The translations under genes were made by a program, and so were the position numbers. A stretch of 58,615 nt of DNA from JAVBME01 sp031552765. GTDB taxonomy: Bacteria; Bacillota; Negativicutes; Acidaminococcales; JAISLQ01. The notes below the pieces were generated by a model that had not been told where the DNA came from, searched no databases, and saw nothing but the letters and a program-made list of their open reading frames with translations. Every line of letters starts with the position of its first letter. Position 1 is the first letter of the stretch. This document shows positions 52,601 through 58,615 of the stretch, piece by piece. The stretch is from contig JAVBME010000036.1 of NCBI GenBank assembly GCA_031552765.1, forward strand, positions 1-58,615, in the 5' to 3' direction.

Positions 52601-52802
52601 AAAAACGTTGTTCATTATTGTATGGAAAAGTCCTTTGACTCAGAAAACCTTCCAATTCATCCTCAAAAAGCACAGCTTTACGTAAACCGCGTTTTTTTTC
52701 AGCTTCGTTTCTAGAGACCATCTCATAGCCCATTTTTTCCAATATCTTTAAAGCCCTGTCCTGCGATTCTGGGCGCTCATTAAATATGGTATGGCTTGGC
52801 AT
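49653..52802 (-). CDS. hsdR: Type I restriction enzyme, R subunit
   Basis: A 1,049-aa protein. The N-terminal nuclease has RPDVVVLVNGIPLAVIECKK (PD...ExK) near 150-170. The motor domain has Walker A HTQGSGKTLTM near 310, FIDEGHRTQYG near 395, and FTGTPLLQKER. Motif VI ALLQAIARVNRVY lies near 680. The helical C-terminus binds HsdM. It translocates and cuts unmodified DNA. ATG at 52802 follows AAGGAGGTGCC. It is in one operon with hsdM and hsdS and appears intact. Confidence 0.95.
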   Translation of the reverse strand: MPSHTIFNERPESQDRALKILEKMGYEMVSRNEAEKKRGLRKAVLFEDELEGFLSQRTFPYNNEQRFFSGGSIANAIKAMNVQSAAGLFAANKHVYDMLCMGKSMEESLPNGNLESFDINFIDFENPENNIFQVTDEFEVECSNGKFARPDVVVLVNGIPLAVIECKKSGIDVMEGVKQNIRNWGNDYIPQFFQYTQLVLAVNPDKVLYGTCGTPAKYFVSWHEDDKDWLNDWTRKCSPDGHIKEQDRALVSLLYPERLLDLIRNFIIYDNNVKKIARYKQYFAVRKCLDRILLKDGKNTKNGVVWHTQGSGKTLTMIMLTKMILRESAKINTMIRNPRFIMVTDRVNLDKQIRDNFIHAKMNPHRAKTGKGLIELLADEGNTVITALVNKFEAAVKQNYRNDSENIFLFIDEGHRTQYGMLNENMNRALPKAVKIAFTGTPLLQKERKNIESARNTYKKFGPLIDRYTLQDAIDDNVTVPIIYEGRVVPQKVTSKQINEHLKHITVGLSEDAKLDLEKRYSRFVAIAQTKQRLSMVAFDLHEHFVNYVKPKRFKAMLTCSSRAAAVEIFYLLKNLEGINPAVVITPNTQREGDDEENTTESNKIIADFFRKEVDPLYKNNYETYEDAVTGAFVDKDGDVDLLIVKDKLLTGFDAPIAAVLYVDKPLKDHALLQAIARVNRVYDNKDFGLIVDYIGIFKKLNSALDLYNDEKSGMDGFDSADIGNAISAVSEEKTKLDAAHKALWGIFDGIDKNESSVNVWQERLREYDVRSGFYTKLSSFAKQVDFVYTSYDLFESIGQAKCEEYKRDYLFFKKLKDSVSLRFNDRVDFSKYEDGIKQLLNTYVNAEDARIVIEPLDIMNKDKMEEQLARLGSNDAKAEAIATRQVEVLESRLYDDPILYMTFKDRIEKTIEDYMKERDSEKYLVAMEKMAEDYREGRSSIKYPENIMDDGNAKTFYGAVTSGIKKALENIPGSDMNESLGQLALDIKAIVAEQAKRDWRDNVVVHRNIKKKLDDLLFDFIEDNKLGWSLETIDIILDEIMMAAKKVY

Positions 52803-52819
52803 CAAGGCACCTCCTTATA

Positions 52820-54124
52820 TCAGGCCGTAACCCTTACTATTCCTGTAAGTAACAATTGCATTAAGGCTTTTTTCTTTTGCTGCCAGGCTGTAAGCTCTTG
52901 CTCCAATAAATCTATTACACAATCAATGTTTGAGAGGATATTTGTAATAGCAAGTTGTTCTTTGTGTCCTGGATAGCTGATAGTTATTTTAGCTAAGTTA
53001 GATCTATTAAGACCAAAAACCTTCATACCTGAAGCATAAAATGCTATTTGTTTTTTAAAAGAATAGGTTTGAAAACAGTATCTTTTATAATTTGTACTCA
53101 AAACATCGCTTCTGCTTCTTGCGGGAATTGTATGTAGTCCCGAAATAAAATTAATATTTTGCTCATTTAGCACAACTACATATTTACTTGCACCGTCATA
53201 ATCTTCTGAAGCATCAACAAATACTACATCTCCATCTTGCAACAAGTATTTTTCATAATTGCTTATTTGTAACTTGGGTAAATCAAAAAAATCTTTTTGT
53301 ACGTCAATAATATAAGAGTTATTGCTATGAATGTCTCCATAATGTAAGTAGCAAATTCCGGTATCTCCTAACTCTGAACGAGAAGCAGAGAAAGATTTTC
53401 TAAAAATAAATATTTTTCCCAAATTTTTATTTTTCCATTTTTCATGAAACCCTGGCAACCGAATTCCACTATCTGGATCAAGTAAATTTTGCATCAACCA
53501 CTTTTTGCGTTTGCATTCTTCCTCAATAAGTTGTTTCTTTAGGTCAATAACCTTACTACATTGGTTGAGGATTTCAGCAATTTTTTGCTGTTCCTTCAAT
53601 GTTTTTGGCATAGCAATATTAATATTTGAAAAGTTTTCATAAAATAAGTATTCTCTAACGCTGCCCTCAATATTTCTAATAATTTCTTTATAAAAATCAT
53701 ATGTCTGAAACCAGTTTTCAAAATAATCTATATCAAAGCCCGCTTTTAAGGAAAAACAAACATATAGAGAACTTACCACTACCTGATCAATATCTTTTAG
53801 TAACCCTATTGAACCAACATTAATTCTTGCGGGATTATAAGCGAATTGCCCTCGACAAACAACTTTATATGAAGCTTTATCAAGATTGATATAGCTCCCT
53901 TGTTCAAATTGTTCATTTTGTGGTATAAATCCCACTTCATTGTTAATGGAGTATGCTGGACAAGCACTAAGCTTTTTATTCTTAATAGAAAGTTTTTTTG
54001 TCAGTTTTCCAAGTTTTTGCAATGACCAATCAGAAGGGTATTTGTAACGTCGATCAAACACATAACCTTTTGTTGTTTTACTATTTTCAATTTGCTCAAT
54101 TCTTTTTTTTATATCTTCACGCAT
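52820..54124 (-). CDS. hsdS: Type I restriction enzyme, S subunit (full length)
   Basis: A 434-aa protein with two target-recognition domains and two helical spacers. Each spacer has a characteristic end: LKEQQKIAEILNQCSKVIDLKKQLIEEE near 180 and GHKEQLAITNILSNIDCVIDLLEQEL near 395. It sets the bipartite DNA target. The start follows GGTGAG; 40 bases separate it from hsdM. Target sequence cannot be inferred. Confidence 0.93.
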   Translation of the reverse strand: MREDIKKRIEQIENSKTTKGYVFDRRYKYPSDWSLQKLGKLTKKLSIKNKKLSACPAYSINNEVGFIPQNEQFEQGSYINLDKASYKVVCRGQFAYNPARINVGSIGLLKDIDQVVVSSLYVCFSLKAGFDIDYFENWFQTYDFYKEIIRNIEGSVREYLFYENFSNINIAMPKTLKEQQKIAEILNQCSKVIDLKKQLIEEECKRKKWLMQNLLDPDSGIRLPGFHEKWKNKNLGKIFIFRKSFSASRSELGDTGICYLHYGDIHSNNSYIIDVQKDFFDLPKLQISNYEKYLLQDGDVVFVDASEDYDGASKYVVVLNEQNINFISGLHTIPARSRSDVLSTNYKRYCFQTYSFKKQIAFYASGMKVFGLNRSNLAKITISYPGHKEQLAITNILSNIDCVIDLLEQELTAWQQKKKALMQLLLTGIVRVTA

Positions 54125-54164
54125 TTATGCTCACCATTAACCTATATATTTTTACATCAAACAA

Positions 54165-55727
54165 TTACAGTCCTAGCTCTTTCATATATTTCTCCATCTG
54201 TTTTTCCGCTTCCATTATTTCCTTTTTTAGTCTATAAATATTTGCTTCCACTTCTTCTATATCAACAAATTTTTCTTCTTCAAAAGTATCAACATAACGC
54301 GGAATATTAAGATTATAGTCATTTTCTTTGATTTCAGTCAAAGTAGCCACATGAGCAAATTTTTCTATATCTTTCCGGTTCTGGCAGGCAATGACAATAT
54401 CTTCTATATTTTTTTCTGTCAGTTCATTTTGATTGGTTGCCTTCACGTAGCGACAATTACCATTTTCATCTTTTTTACTGGCATCAATAAAAAGGACATC
54501 CGAAGTCTTTCTATTCTTTTTAAAAACCAGTATGCAAGCAGGTATGCTTGTGCCGTAAAATAGGTTTTCTGGCAAACCTATAACCGCATCCAGGAGATTT
54601 TCTTCAATGACTTTTTTACGAATAATACCCTCTGAAGCACCTCTAAATAACACACCGTGTGGAGTTACCGCGGCCATCCTGCCATCTATAGACAGACTAT
54701 GTATCATGTGCAACAAGAACGCCCAGTCGCCTTTGCTGGCGGGCGGTACTCCCCAGTCAAAACGGTGGTATTTATCCAGCTTGGCTTCCATTTTGAATTC
54801 TTTTTTGCCTTTTCCGTTTGATTCCCCTCCAGGATTAAAGCCGACTGCCCATTTGTCTTTGGAAAAAGGCATATTCGCAACTATAGCGTCAAAAAGCAGC
54901 AAATTTCCATCATCATCTTTAAATGCCGGGTTGGCCAAGGTATCGCCCCAGGCAATTTTGGCATCACGGATTTCATGAATATACATATTCATTTTTGCCA
55001 TGGCAACAGACGAGCCGTTTACTTCTTGGCCGTATATTGACACAGCGCCGGTTTGTTTCTTGGCAGCTTTAATAAGCAGCGAACCGGAACCACAGGTCGG
55101 GTCATATACACGGTCACCCGGTTTTACATCCACAATACGGGACATTATCTCAGAAACGGCAGCCGGAGTATAGAAGCTTCCTGCTTTTTTACCTGCCATA
55201 CTGGCAAACTGCCCAATCATATATTCATAAGCATCACCAATAACGTCTGCTGGAACTTGGCCTTCTTTTACTTCTATTTTTGATGGTCTAAGATCCAAAG
55301 ATATAAAATCTTCCAAAAGTTCCCTGAGAATAGCATTTTTGTGTTCGCGTGTTCCTAATGCATTTTCACTATTGTAATCGACGGTGTTGAGAACACCGGC
55401 GAGTTGTTGGTTGTTGTCAGCTTCGATTTGGCGCATAGCCATATTGATTATTTGTCCAATATTATCTGAATACCTCTGGTCGTACAAAGTACGAAAATTA
55501 CAGTCTGCTGCCACTGTAAACGGAAGGTATTGCTTTTGCCGCTCCAATTTTACTCCCTTATATTCTTTTTCCAGTTCCTCCACTGCTTCTGCATAGGTGT
55601 CGCTTAAGTATTTAACAAACATAAGCGGCAAAACATAGTCCTTATAGTTTGATGCGTCTATTGTGTCGCGTAAAGAGTCCGCGCCACGCATAAGTGCGTT
55701 TTCTATGTCTTTTCTGGTTGTGGTCAT
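54165..55727 (-). CDS. hsdM: Type I N6-adenine methyltransferase, M subunit
   Basis: A 520-aa protein. The SAM-binding motif DPTCGSGSLLIKAAK lies near 222. The catalytic motif reads VANMPFSKDKW near 290, so it is NMPF in place of the usual NPPF/Y. A C-terminal coiled region follows. ATG at 55727 has GGAGG inside the last codons of the upstream half-HsdS gene, which couples the two. It methylates adenine at the target set by HsdS. Confidence 0.94.
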   Translation of the reverse strand: MTTTRKDIENALMRGADSLRDTIDASNYKDYVLPLMFVKYLSDTYAEAVEELEKEYKGVKLERQKQYLPFTVAADCNFRTLYDQRYSDNIGQIINMAMRQIEADNNQQLAGVLNTVDYNSENALGTREHKNAILRELLEDFISLDLRPSKIEVKEGQVPADVIGDAYEYMIGQFASMAGKKAGSFYTPAAVSEIMSRIVDVKPGDRVYDPTCGSGSLLIKAAKKQTGAVSIYGQEVNGSSVAMAKMNMYIHEIRDAKIAWGDTLANPAFKDDDGNLLLFDAIVANMPFSKDKWAVGFNPGGESNGKGKKEFKMEAKLDKYHRFDWGVPPASKGDWAFLLHMIHSLSIDGRMAAVTPHGVLFRGASEGIIRKKVIEENLLDAVIGLPENLFYGTSIPACILVFKKNRKTSDVLFIDASKKDENGNCRYVKATNQNELTEKNIEDIVIACQNRKDIEKFAHVATLTEIKENDYNLNIPRYVDTFEEEKFVDIEEVEANIYRLKKEIMEAEKQMEKYMKELGL

Positions 55728-55728
55728 T

Positions 55729-56322
55729 TTAATTTCCTCCAATAATTTTGCTTATGCTATGATTTGCCTGTATATCGTACTGTTTTAACAAGTCCAGATA
55801 TAGGTTTTTCCTTTTTGAGTTGGTCTTCATCAGTTCTACTATAAGTTGTTGTTTAGCGAGAGAAGGAATAGGCACTTCAATGTTTGACAGGGTGGATATT
55901 TTAATGCTGCGTATGGTTTGGCCAACTTCTTGCGCCGCGATGAAGCTTGCTGCTTCTGGTTGCAAGAGATATTGACACAAAAACGCAGGCAGTATTGTCT
56001 CTTTTGCTTTTATGCGTATGATGGCAAATTGTGACGGAACAATCAAACCCACAGAATTTTTTGTGATAAGAACAGGTATAAAGGGAGAAAAAAGCCGCAT
56101 GACTATATCGTCCTTTGCGGTTATAAATTGTTGCTCATATAGATTTTCTTCAGACAAAAATTCATCAAGTGCGGCTAGGTCTATGGCGCCATCATCGCTG
56201 ATGGCACGCAAATTTAATCTTTGATATTTGAAAGTTTTTTCGGAGTAATCAGTTGCTTCTTTGCGGCTAAGAACTAATCCGCTATGGATATTTGCAATAT
56301 CCAAAAGTTTTTTGCGTTTCAT
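55729..56322 (-). CDS. Half-length HsdS-like specificity protein
   Basis: A 197-aa protein with a single target-recognition domain and one helical spacer (PSLAKQQLIVELMKTNSKRKNLYLDLL near 155-180). It is about half a normal HsdS. It lies directly upstream of hsdM and ends two bases before the hsdM ATG. It has a good AAAGGAGTG ribosome site. It could dimerise to give a second, symmetric specificity, or regulate the complex; a relic of a duplicated hsdS is also possible. Confidence 0.82.
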   Translation of the reverse strand: MKRKKLLDIANIHSGLVLSRKEATDYSEKTFKYQRLNLRAISDDGAIDLAALDEFLSEENLYEQQFITAKDDIVMRLFSPFIPVLITKNSVGLIVPSQFAIIRIKAKETILPAFLCQYLLQPEAASFIAAQEVGQTIRSIKISTLSNIEVPIPSLAKQQLIVELMKTNSKRKNLYLDLLKQYDIQANHSISKIIGGN

Positions 56323-56339
56323 AGTTCACTCCTTTAGGG

Positions 56340-56375
56340 AAAAGCCCCGTCCCATAGAAAACAGACGGGGCTTTT
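56340..56375 (-). terminator. Terminator between the 68-aa gene and the hsd operon
   Basis: AAAAGCCCCGTC pairs with GACGGGGCTTTT over 12 bp. It separates the small cysteine-rich gene from the restriction operon. Confidence 0.85.
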
Positions 56376-56390
56376 ACTACGTCTAATACA

Positions 56391-56597
56391 TTAAGAGGTA
56401 TGGGATTCCGGGCAGCAGTGATAACAGCCGTTGGACTGGCGGTAATATTTCCGCTTAGACTCTACAACTGCCTGCTGCGATGTGGCGAAGTCGCCCAAAT
56501 AAATGCGATTGTCAGCATCGGGCAGCCAGCTACAGGTTGCACAATGCACTTCATGATCGCCATTGGTTTGGGCGTTTCTATTTACATAGAAGCGCAT
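56391..56597 (-). CDS. Small Cys/His-rich protein, putative zinc ribbon
   Basis: A 68-aa protein starting MRFYVNRNAQTNGDHEVHC, with HCATCSW and a C-terminal CYHCCPESH. Similar short proteins with NGDHEVH and YCC motifs occur in many gut anaerobes next to restriction or mobile genes, but their function is unknown to me. ATG at 56597 follows AAAGGAGGA. It is monocistronic with its own terminator. Confidence 0.7.
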   Translation of the reverse strand: MRFYVNRNAQTNGDHEVHCATCSWLPDADNRIYLGDFATSQQAVVESKRKYYRQSNGCYHCCPESHTS

Positions 56598-56952
56598 GGT
56601 TTGTCCTCCTTTTTGCGAAGTAACAAGACTCGCGTTGACAAACCGGCTTCTCTGTGTGATAATTTTCTTGATAGAGCAGATTGAGAAATCAGTTTGGAAC
56701 GAAAGGACTTTCGGAAACAGTTGCAGCTGTTTTTGAAAGTTTTTTCTTGTCCTGAACACATTATAACAAAAATTCACCTCCTTGTCAACGTCTTTAAAGA
56801 AAATTTTTATGTCATTTTAAATTAGTGACAATTTATTAATTACTAAGTGTTGCGAATTAAATATTCATCCTTTAAATAATCCGAAATTATAAATTATTTC
56901 AAACACATACTATACCTGTAAGTAGTAATATAGTATGAAAGCAGGTGTAATC

Positions 56953-58059
56953 ATGAAACAAGGCAAAACTATCGAACAACTGGCTCAGGAGCTTGAGCGC
57001 CAACGCCAGGTAAGAAAAGATCTTATTGCCGATACTTCGGCGCTCACGGTTCATACGGATAAACAAGGACAAAGCAGGCTGCAAGTAGATTTTTACGATG
57101 ACAAAGAAGTTTTTGCAATCAATGAAAACGTTCATCAGCAGATAGCATCACGGCTACAGATACCTTACCGCTACTACGACAAAATGCGCCTGGAGTATCC
57201 ATATCTCTTGGATGAGAACATCAACCAATGGTTCAGGAAGGAACCGGAGCGCAGGATGCTCCGCACACTGGACGGCAATGTACGAGCATTTTTAAGTGAC
57301 CGCTATCGCAGGCTGGATAATCTGGAACTTGCGGAAGCGGTCTTTCCTATTATCTCTCAAATGCATGGAGCAGAGATACTTTCCTGTGAGATCACCGAAA
57401 GTTATATGTTTATCAAAGTAGTCAATCACAGTCTCAGAGCAGAGATTGATGTAAACGACGTTGTAAAAGCCGGGTTAGTCATATCCAATAGCGAAGTGGG
57501 CTTGGGCAGTTTGAAAGTAGAGCCGCTTATCTATCGCCTGGTCTGTAAAAACGGCCTTATCGTCAAAGACTACGCCCAGAAACGCTATCATGTGGGCAAA
57601 CAGATCGAAGGCACAGATCCCGCCTACGAGATATATTCCGATGCTACTTTGGAGGCTGACGACAAAGCCTTTTTCATGAAAGTGCAGGATACGGTGCGCA
57701 CATCTGTTGACGAGATGCGCTTTCACATGGCCGTAGACAAGTTCCGTTCTACCAAAGAGGAAAAGCTGGGCGATGATCCGGTCAAAACGGTAGAAGTTTT
57801 GGCCGACAGGTATGCGCTCAATCAGAGCGAGCGGGGCAATATCTTACGGCATTTTCTCACGTCCGGCAACAATACCCGTTTTGGCCTTATCAACGCCGTT
57901 ACCCGTGCCTCACAGAATGTGGACGACTACAGTCGCGCTACGGAACTGGAGCGGCTGGGCGGAGAGCTATTATCGCAGGCCAGGCCAATTAAAGAAAATA
58001 CATTTAAGTTGACTGCAACGGATAACTTGCAACCAAACAGGTTCTTGACCATTGCCTAA
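56953..58059 (+). CDS. DUF932 phage/plasmid-type protein
   Basis: A 368-aa protein of the DUF932 family (phage/plasmid-related). Typical phrases are YRYYDKMRLEYPYLLDENINQWF near 70 and RMLRTLDGNVRAFLSDRYRRLDNLELAEA. These proteins are common in ICEs, plasmids and phages; the molecular role is not known. ATG at 56953 follows GCAGGTG. The 355-bp gap before it (56598-56952) is AT-rich and holds only its promoter region. Confidence 0.85.
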   Translation: MKQGKTIEQLAQELERQRQVRKDLIADTSALTVHTDKQGQSRLQVDFYDDKEVFAINENVHQQIASRLQIPYRYYDKMRLEYPYLLDENINQWFRKEPERRMLRTLDGNVRAFLSDRYRRLDNLELAEAVFPIISQMHGAEILSCEITESYMFIKVVNHSLRAEIDVNDVVKAGLVISNSEVGLGSLKVEPLIYRLVCKNGLIVKDYAQKRYHVGKQIEGTDPAYEIYSDATLEADDKAFFMKVQDTVRTSVDEMRFHMAVDKFRSTKEEKLGDDPVKTVEVLADRYALNQSERGNILRHFLTSGNNTRFGLINAVTRASQNVDDYSRATELERLGGELLSQARPIKENTFKLTATDNLQPNRFLTIA

Positions 58060-58110
58060 AAGTCAGCCGAGGATGAAAAAGTAGCGCGACATTTTTGCTG
58101 CATAATACCG

Positions 58111-58134
58111 GTAATATTTTACGTAAAATATTAC
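58111..58134. promoter_or_regulatory. 24-bp perfect palindrome, antitoxin operator
   Basis: GTAATATTTTAC is followed directly by its exact complement GTAAAATATTAC. It adjoins the -35 box of the toxin-antitoxin promoter, as expected for autorepression by a Phd-type antitoxin. Confidence 0.75.
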
Positions 58135-58135
58135 G

Positions 58136-58164
58136 TTGAATATAGCGGCGCAATATGCTATGAT
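58136..58164 (+). promoter_or_regulatory. Toxin-antitoxin promoter
   Basis: TTGAAT (58136-58141), 17-bp spacer, TATGAT (58159-58164), 23 bases before the antitoxin ATG. Confidence 0.75.
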
Positions 58165-58186
58165 AAACAAAAGTGAGGTGTTTATC

Positions 58187-58432
58187 ATGCCAATAATAAA
58201 GCCGGTCTCTGATCTGAGAACATATAACGAAGTCTTGAAAGTCTGCGCTGACGGTACGCCGGTATTTCTTACCAAAAACGGCCATGGGCGGTATGTTCTT
58301 TTGGATATAGAAGAATATGAGCGCCAGCAGACTATGCTAAAACTGCTTGGAAAACTTGCCGAAGCAGAAGAGTCTGTAAAAAAAGACGGCTGGAAAACGG
58401 CGCAAGACTTAAAAGCAGCGCTTGGGAGCTGA
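58187..58432 (+). CDS. Phd/YefM-type antitoxin
   Basis: An 81-aa protein. The N-terminal DNA-binding fold has PVSDLRTYNEVLKVC and GTPVFLTKNGHGRYVLLDIEEYER, typical of Phd/YefM. The C-terminal helix would bind the toxin. ATG at 58187 follows GTGAGGTG. The operator lies 53 bp upstream. The toxin gene starts three bases after the stop. Confidence 0.88.
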   Translation: MPIIKPVSDLRTYNEVLKVCADGTPVFLTKNGHGRYVLLDIEEYERQQTMLKLLGKLAEAEESVKKDGWKTAQDLKAALGS

Positions 58433-58435
58433 TGT

Positions 58436-58615
58436 ATGCTAAAACTGCGCATAACGCCAAAGGCCATTGAAGACATTGTAGATATAAAAGAGTATATAGC
58501 TTTAGACAGCCAGCAGGCAGCAGAGAAATTTGCATCAGAGATACAGGATGCCATAGGAAAATTGACACAGTTTCCTAATTTGGGGTTAGCGCTTAACGCC
58601 AAACTCATGATAAAA
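58436..58615 (+). CDS. ParE/RelE-type toxin, truncated by window end
   Basis: The first 60 residues of a ParE-like toxin: LRITPKAIEDIVDIKEYIA, then QAAEKFASEIQDAIGKL and FPNLG. The order and motifs match the RelE/ParE superfamily. The start follows GGGAGCTG and lies three bases after the antitoxin stop. The C-terminal third is outside the window. Confidence 0.82.
   Translation, partial: MLKLRITPKAIEDIVDIKEYIALDSQQAAEKFASEIQDAIGKLTQFPNLGLALNAKLMIK

Larger units (their letters stand above)
33632..58615. mobile_element. Integrated genomic island, left part (open to the right)
   Basis: From the 3' end of tRNA-Ser(CGA) to the window edge the DNA is AT-richer. It holds an excisionase and tyrosine integrase at its tRNA end, ParB-like and helicase genes, toxin and antitoxin types, a type I restriction system and a DUF932 gene. 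No second copy of the tRNA 3' end is seen before 58615, so the right boundary is outside. No conjugation or phage structural genes are visible in this part. It may be an ICE, a mobilisable island or several nested elements. Confidence 0.7.

Noticed and set aside
43996..56322. Phase-variable hsdS shuffled by the serine recombinase
   Set aside because: The recombinase is 9 kb from the hsdS genes, and I see no inverted repeats shared by the half and full S genes.

Overview
The window reads as chromosome of an anaerobic diderm Firmicute of the class Negativicutes (inferred, perhaps near Acidaminococcaceae/Selenomonadales). Support: Firmicutes-like GGAGG ribosome sites, an outer-membrane beta-barrel protein, a complete Rnf complex, [4Fe-4S] serine dehydratase, ATP-type PEP carboxykinase and CheX together. 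The central part (about 2-33.6 kb) is GC-rich core genome. Both ends are visibly AT-richer accessory DNA attached to tRNA-Ser genes.

Region 1 (1-2.03 kb): a 63-bp copy of the 3' half of tRNA-Ser(GCU) lies 1,751 bp from the intact tRNA. It bounds a tiny island with no integrase. The island carries an anti-phage dCTP/dCMP-deaminase-type gene translationally coupled to a small zinc-ribbon gene. Repeated TATAGCCCA motifs sit just inside both ends, as arm-type integrase sites do.

Region 2 (2.08-33.6 kb), core metabolism: MetA-type outer-membrane protein, tRNA-Ser(UGA), folate cyclodeaminase-like protein, NCS2 nucleobase permease, Fsr-type MFS exporter, L-serine dehydratase (sdaAB, sdaAA) and YigZ. 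An rnfCDGEAB-apbE-NusGII-Gx operon follows, in which ApbE supplies the flavinylation that RnfG and RnfD need. Then come CheX, DNA polymerase IV, a polyphosphate cluster (two Ppx/GppA proteins and PPK1), and tRNA-Arg(CCU) preceded by a cluster of DnaA-box-like sites. Next is a class-III CoA-transferase gene divergent from an HMG-CoA-lyase-like gene and a PrpR-type sigma54 activator. Two sigma54 promoters flank one inverted repeat at equal distances. PEP carboxykinase, an NlpC/P60 hydrolase, tadA and tRNA-Ser(CGA) complete the region.

Region 3 (33.6 kb to the right edge) is a large integrated island abutting the 3' end of tRNA-Ser(CGA). It begins with an unknown 557-aa protein, an excisionase and a tyrosine integrase, followed by a ParB-like protein and an SF2 helicase. 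Next are Fic, AAA/DUF4143 ATPase, frameshifted DUF1643, serine recombinase and HipA-like kinase genes, among which four copies of one roughly 65-bp palindromic repeat are interspersed. A restriction block follows: orphan half-HsdS, HsdM, HsdS, HsdR, YgjP-like metallopeptidase and, further downstream, a GmrSD-like DUF262/DUF1524 protein. A DUF932 protein and a Phd/ParE toxin-antitoxin pair that runs off the edge close the window. The far attachment site is not in the window.
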